From Clostridia bacterium (GTDB taxonomy: Bacteria; Bacillota_A; Clostridia; Oscillospirales; CAG-272): DNA of 41,808 nucleotides. Position 1 is the stretch's first letter. Each line of letters begins with the position of its first letter. The stretch spans positions 1 to 41,808 of the forward strand of contig JAFTSQ010000024.1 of assembly GCA_017467205.1 (NCBI GenBank). Direction: 5' to 3'. Below are positions 38,076 to 41,808 of this stretch, piece by piece. The position numbers and the translations under genes were made by a program. Under the pieces are notes generated by a model. The model did no database searches and was not told the DNA's origin. It saw only the letters and a list, made by a program, of their open reading frames with translations.

Positions 38076-40235
38076 ATGATAACCGAAAGAATCGAGCGGC
38101 TTTCAAAGCTCGCCGCAGAGCGCGGAAAGAGCTGCAAGCCGTCCCATTTTGGAAAAGATTATCACCACGCGGCGCTTAACGAGTATGCAAGCCTTCCGCA
38201 TTGGGAAAAGCTTGCGCGGTCTATGGCGTATGCAATAGTCGAGCAGGACGTTTGGGCGTACGAGGGTGACGGTATCGGCGGAAGAATATATTATAATCTC
38301 GAAGCTCCGATAGCGGAGAAGTGCCCCGAGCTTGACTTTAATACCGAGGCAAGAGAGCTGATAAGCAGGGAATACCCCTATATAAATGAGCTTTATGCGG
38401 ACTATATTATTACCGGAACGAGCTACGGCCACGTCAGCTGGCACTTTGACCGTATTCTACGTGAGGGCACGGAGGGTATGAAGGCAAGCTACCGCAAGCT
38501 CCTTATAGAAACCGACGACGAGAAATCAAAGGAATTCTATCAGGGCGTTATCATACTCCTTGAGGCTCTTGAAGCCTTCAGCGATAAGCACGCTGATGCG
38601 TACAAGGCGATGGGAATGACAGAGATAGCCGAGCGTATGCGCAGAGTTCCTCGTTATCCCTGCCGTACCTTTGCGGACGCAGTTCAGGCATTCTTCACCC
38701 AGCATATCGTGGTTATGAGAGAGAATCCTCACGGCGGCGACAGCCCCGGACGGCTTGATTACTACCTCTGGCCTTATCTTGAGCGCGACCTCAATGCCGG
38801 CAGATGCACTCTTGAAGAAGCAAAGGAGCTCGTTGACGAGCTCTTCCTTCGCATTGACGAGCGACTTTACAATATGGACGGTTGGGGTGAAACTCTATCC
38901 CTCGGCGGAACGCACTCAAGCGGCGCGTCTGCCGTAAACCCCTTGACCTATATTATGGTTGAGTCTATGATGGACCTCAACATAACCCACCCTTTGACCT
39001 ACGTCAGAGTTCCGAACGATCCGCCTAAGGAGCTCATTTCGCTTTGCTCCCGCTATCTTATGTGCGGTACTAACAGAGCGCAGATTCTCTTTGACGGCTC
39101 TATAATGAACGCTATGATGAAATCTGGCGTTCCGTATTCGGACGCGGTTCAGTACGCCTGCGGCGGTTGTATGGAGGTGAGCGTTCAGGGCGCGACCTCC
39201 GACCTTCTCTATGCAGGCTGGCAGAACGTGCCGAAGATGCTTGAGCTTATGATAACCGGCGGCGTTTGTCTTCTCACAGGTAAGAAGAACGCGGGCTTCT
39301 TCGCGGATAAGGGCCTCGTAAGCTATTCTGATTTTGAAAGCTTCTACGCTGATTTTATCGCCGAGGCAAAAAGGCTCACGCACCTCTTCCTCAAAACGCA
39401 GGATATTTATAGCGAATACCTTGCAAAGAACCGCCCGTCCTACCTCATATCGAGTATGATAGACGACTGTGCGCCTCGCGGCAGAAATATGCACGACGGC
39501 GGCGCGAGATATCACGATTACGGCGGCTCGCAGGTCGGACTCGGCGGCGTTGCCGACGGTCTTTACGCTATACGGCGCGCAGTATTCGAGGATAAGATAT
39601 GCACCGCCGAGGAGCTTATCTCTGCGCTCAAGGCTGACTTCGTCGGCTACGAGCGGCTTCAGGCAAAGCTTCAGGCTCTCCCGAAATACGGTATAGATGA
39701 CCCCGAGGTCGATAGCTTCGCGGCTCGCGTTATGGGCGATTTTGCGGATATGTATTCCTCTTTCACGACCAGATGGGGCGGACACGGCAAGGCAATAGTC
39801 CTCACCTTCACCTATTCTCCGATAGCAGCCTCTCGCCTCGGTGCAACGCCGGACGGCAGGCGCGCACATTCCAATATCTCTCACGGCGTAACGCCTTGTT
39901 CCGGCTCTATGAAGGACGGTATCACCGCGGCAATTAACTCCTGCTGCAGAATGCCTTGGGAGAAATTCTCTGGCGCGGCGTCGTCTATGTGGGACTTTGA
40001 CAGCGAGTGGATAAATCAGGATATTATGGAGGCTCTCCTCGTAAGCTTTATGGAGCAGGGCGGTCAGATATTCCAGGGCAACACCACCTCGGTCGCCGAC
40101 CTCATTGAAGCAAAGGAGCATCCCGAAAGCTTTGCAAATCTCATCGTCCGTGTCGGCGGCTATTCCGCAAGATTCGTTAATCTGAAAAAGGAACTGCAGG
40201 ACGAAATAATTCAAAGATATAGGCACGGAAGATAG
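38076..40235 (+). CDS. glycyl radical enzyme of unassigned subclass
   Basis: This 719-aa cytosolic enzyme has a pyruvate-formate-lyase-like N-terminal domain (FADAVQAFFTQHIVVMRENPHG, DPDR-like GRLDYYLWPYL) and the glycyl-radical loop RVGGYSARF, with Gly695 as the radical site 24 residues from the end. The active-site loop reads ACGGCMEVSVQG, with the presumed thiyl cysteine at Cys365 and Glu367. PFL has Cys-Cys; the dehydratase/lyase members (CutC, glycerol, propanediol enzymes) mostly read GCVE. The C-x-E pattern suggests an eliminase, and Met/Val around it and the short length set it apart. ATG 38076 follows GGAGAG. Its activase starts one base later. Confidence 0.9.
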   Translation: MITERIERLSKLAAERGKSCKPSHFGKDYHHAALNEYASLPHWEKLARSMAYAIVEQDVWAYEGDGIGGRIYYNLEAPIAEKCPELDFNTEARELISREYPYINELYADYIITGTSYGHVSWHFDRILREGTEGMKASYRKLLIETDDEKSKEFYQGVIILLEALEAFSDKHADAYKAMGMTEIAERMRRVPRYPCRTFADAVQAFFTQHIVVMRENPHGGDSPGRLDYYLWPYLERDLNAGRCTLEEAKELVDELFLRIDERLYNMDGWGETLSLGGTHSSGASAVNPLTYIMVESMMDLNITHPLTYVRVPNDPPKELISLCSRYLMCGTNRAQILFDGSIMNAMMKSGVPYSDAVQYACGGCMEVSVQGATSDLLYAGWQNVPKMLELMITGGVCLLTGKKNAGFFADKGLVSYSDFESFYADFIAEAKRLTHLFLKTQDIYSEYLAKNRPSYLISSMIDDCAPRGRNMHDGGARYHDYGGSQVGLGGVADGLYAIRRAVFEDKICTAEELISALKADFVGYERLQAKLQALPKYGIDDPEVDSFAARVMGDFADMYSSFTTRWGGHGKAIVLTFTYSPIAASRLGATPDGRRAHSNISHGVTPCSGSMKDGITAAINSCCRMPWEKFSGAASSMWDFDSEWINQDIMEALLVSFMEQGGQIFQGNTTSVADLIEAKEHPESFANLIVRVGGYSARFVNLKKELQDEIIQRYRHGR

Positions 40236-40236
40236 C

Positions 40237-41151
40237 GTGAAATATATGACAAACGGAACAGTCTTTAATATTCAGAAATTCTCCGTTAACGACGGTCCCG
40301 GTATTCGAACGGTTGTTTTCCTCAAGGGCTGTATGCTTGACTGCGTATGGTGTCATAACCCCGAATCCAAATCCCCGAAGCCTCAGCTTCTCCTCTATTC
40401 CAACCGTTGCGTCGGCTGCGGCGAATGCTTGAAGGCGTGCCCTCGCTCGCTCCACTCCTTTGGCAAGAGCGGCGAGCATATCATAAACCGCAATGAGTGC
40501 ACCTCCTGCGGCGCGTGTGCTGACGCCTGCGTTGGCGCGCTTCAGATGTGCGGCAAGGAAATGACCGTTGACGAGGTTATGGCAGAGGTTATGAAGGACG
40601 AGGTCTTTTATAAGAATTCCGGCGGCGGTATGACCGTATCGGGCGGCGAGCCCTTTATGCAGCACTCCTTTGCGCACTCGCTTCTCCGCGCGGCAAAGGA
40701 GAGAGGACTCAATACCGCTATCGAAACCTCGGGCTACACCTCGCCCGAAATCCTCAAGAGCTTCGTCCCGTACGTTGACCTCTTCCTCTGGGACGTCAAG
40801 GAAAGTGACGACGAGCGCCACAAGCAGTTCACGGGAGTATCAAACAAGTTAATCCTCAAAAATCTCGAGCTCTTAAACGAGCTCGGCGCAAAGGTGGTTT
40901 TGCGTTGCCCGCTCATAGAAGGGTATAACCTTCGCCCCGAGCACCTCGCGGCGATAGGCGCGCTTGCCGAGCGGCTTGAATGCGTCGACCACGTCGAAAT
41001 CGAGCCCTATCACCCCCTCGGCAAGTCCAAGTGCGAGGCAATGGGCACGGAGTATGAGCTCGCCGATATGGAATTCCTTGAGAAAACCAAAGCCGAGGAA
41101 GCCATAGCGGCAATCAGCGCCGTTACCTCAAAGATTGTAAAGAAAGCATAA
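40237..41151 (+). CDS. glycyl-radical enzyme activating protein (radical SAM activase)
   Basis: This 304-aa radical SAM enzyme has the CxxxCxxC cluster motif in KGCMLDCVWCHNPES (about residues 30-45), then two ferredoxin-like clusters (CVGCGECLKACP and CTSCGACADACV), and SGGEPFMQHSF as the SAM-binding GGE motif. It abstracts the hydrogen from the partner glycine. The extra clusters are usual in activases of the lyase/dehydratase group, absent from the PFL activase. GTG 40237 gives the best N-terminus, though ATG 40246 is possible. One base separates it from the upstream gene, so the pair is coupled. Confidence 0.94.
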   Translation: MKYMTNGTVFNIQKFSVNDGPGIRTVVFLKGCMLDCVWCHNPESKSPKPQLLLYSNRCVGCGECLKACPRSLHSFGKSGEHIINRNECTSCGACADACVGALQMCGKEMTVDEVMAEVMKDEVFYKNSGGGMTVSGGEPFMQHSFAHSLLRAAKERGLNTAIETSGYTSPEILKSFVPYVDLFLWDVKESDDERHKQFTGVSNKLILKNLELLNELGAKVVLRCPLIEGYNLRPEHLAAIGALAERLECVDHVEIEPYHPLGKSKCEAMGTEYELADMEFLEKTKAEEAIAAISAVTSKIVKKA

Positions 41152-41167
41152 TAATATCAAAAATTTC

Positions 41168-41199
41168 AGCGGCGGGAAATCCCGCCGCTAAAATTTTAT
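41168..41199 (+). terminator. terminator of the glycyl radical operon
   Basis: AGCGGCGGG, loop AAAT and CCCGCCGCT are followed by AAAATTTT. Confidence 0.8.
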
Positions 41200-41273
41200 C
41201 CAAAAACAAGCTGCATAGGTTGTGCATATAGACGAAATTGCCAATATCGTCACACAAAATTGACGAAATGCTA

Positions 41274-41302
41274 TTGAATTTTCACAAATGCCATGATATA
41301 CT
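41274..41302 (+). promoter_or_regulatory. promoter of the terminal surface protein gene
   Basis: TTGAAT (41274-41279), a 17-bp spacer and TATACT (41297-41302), 58 bp before the start codon. Confidence 0.65.
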
Positions 41303-41360
41303 CAAGATGACAGCCGTATGTCGCGGTTGAATAACAAAAAACTAAAGGAGAGAGGCTTTT

Positions 41361-41808
41361 ATGAAAAGAAAAATGGCTATTAAAAAAGCGCTTGTAAGAG
41401 CATTGTCACTATTTTTGTGTGTGCTCACAGTATTTTTTGCAACGCCTTCTGTCATATATGCAGAAGTCGCTGATGCCATCGGCAACATCGGAAACAACGA
41501 AGCTTCCTCCGATGAATCTGACGTATACTCGTACACAGGAGCGGCGTACGAGGTTGAGGAGCTTCGCGAGGAGAGAGTCAAGCACTTTCACCTTGAGGAC
41601 GGAAGCTTCGTTGCGGCGCAGTACGACTTTCCCGTTCATTACGAGGACGAGGACGGCGTGCTTCAAGATATTAACAATCGTTTGACAGAATCCTCCGGAA
41701 TATACGCAAGCGAAAGCGGTCGTATCAAATTTTCAAAGAAGATAAACGGCAGCCAAACTCTGTTCACGCTTCACGACGGAAGCACGAAATTAACTCTTAA
41801 CCTCATCG
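41361..41808 (+). CDS. WapA/RHS-like secreted wall protein, N-terminal part (runs off the window)
   Basis: Only the first 149 codons are present and the frame is open to the end. A long signal peptide (MKRKMAIKKALVRALSLFLC through VIYA, cleavage near residue 36) is followed by VEELREERVKHFHLEDGSF, FPVHYEDEDGVLQDIN and KINGSQTLFTLHDGS. This is the usual start of large clostridial RHS-repeat or DNRLRE-domain surface proteins related to WapA, whose C-terminus often is a contact-dependent toxin. AAAGGAG is 10 bases before the ATG. What lies downstream cannot be seen. Confidence 0.75.
   Translation, partial: MKRKMAIKKALVRALSLFLCVLTVFFATPSVIYAEVADAIGNIGNNEASSDESDVYSYTGAAYEVEELREERVKHFHLEDGSFVAAQYDFPVHYEDEDGVLQDINNRLTESSGIYASESGRIKFSKKINGSQTLFTLHDGSTKLTLNLI

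Noticed and set aside
38916..40226. 436-codon minus-strand ORF inside the glycyl radical enzyme gene
   Set aside because: Antisense shadow; the plus frame holds all catalytic motifs.

Overview
The window looks like a chromosomal segment of an anaerobic, gut-type Clostridia (Firmicutes) species. Pointers are a SpoIIR homologue, the B. subtilis-like holB-ricT-trmN6-rsmI gene order, a lysine riboswitch on a dapA-dapB-ddh-lysA operon, the ferrous iron importer Feo, a glycyl radical enzyme with its activase, and large surface proteins (SLH, BspA-type leucine-rich repeats, a WapA/RHS-like N-terminus). Base composition is roughly balanced. Most promoters read as clear sigma-A boxes with 17-bp spacers. 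These assignments come from reading motifs and gene order; no database search was run.

Layout. 1-132 is the 3' end of a 23S rRNA, followed by a terminator with no 5S gene in between. 469-2800 holds a divergent cytidylate-kinase-like gene and the bifunctional NAD(P)HX repair enzyme Nnr. 2840-10251 is a surface/envelope block: an SLH protein (minus), a BspA-like LRR protein broken by a one-base frameshift, a small HPr-kinase-like P-loop protein, a Wzz/BY-kinase fusion and an unknown protein with a perfect 16-bp inverted repeat near its 5' end. 10370-14830 (minus) is the lysine/DAP operon under an L-box riboswitch. 14845-18822 (minus) is the housekeeping cluster rsmI, trmN6, a ferredoxin, ricT and holB. 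trmL is divergent from holB.

19519-22185 is a two-gene module of an ATP-grasp ligase and a MurE-like ligase whose DAP-recognition motif is altered. 22230-23927 is an M3 peptidase. 24063-27058 is a probable metal (zinc) handling cluster: a CobW-family GTPase with a five-unit His/Cys tandem repeat, a GTPase fused to a YcgQ/TIGR03943-like domain, and an AraC regulator. A small AT-rich membrane-protein gene follows, then a mosaic of at least eight different small hairpins, gpsA (minus) and a DUF11-like protein without a signal peptide.

30238-32788 is a feoA-feoB-(Cys-rich small protein) iron operon with two copies of a TTAGC/GCTAA dyad. 32836-35404 is an ArsR/CadC-type repressor with an HMA-domain protein and a CPC P-type ATPase, under a promoter with a textbook ArsR-family operator. 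smpB and spoIIR follow on the minus strand, then a GH88 glycoside hydrolase. 37997-41151 is a glycyl radical enzyme with an atypical active-site loop plus its activase, driven by a promoter that carries a perfect dyad between its -35 and -10 boxes. The window ends inside the 5' part of a large secreted WapA/RHS-like wall protein.

The best candidates for something undescribed are the glycyl radical enzyme locus, the ATP-grasp plus MurE-like module, the metal GTPase pair, and the hairpin mosaic at 27784-27980.
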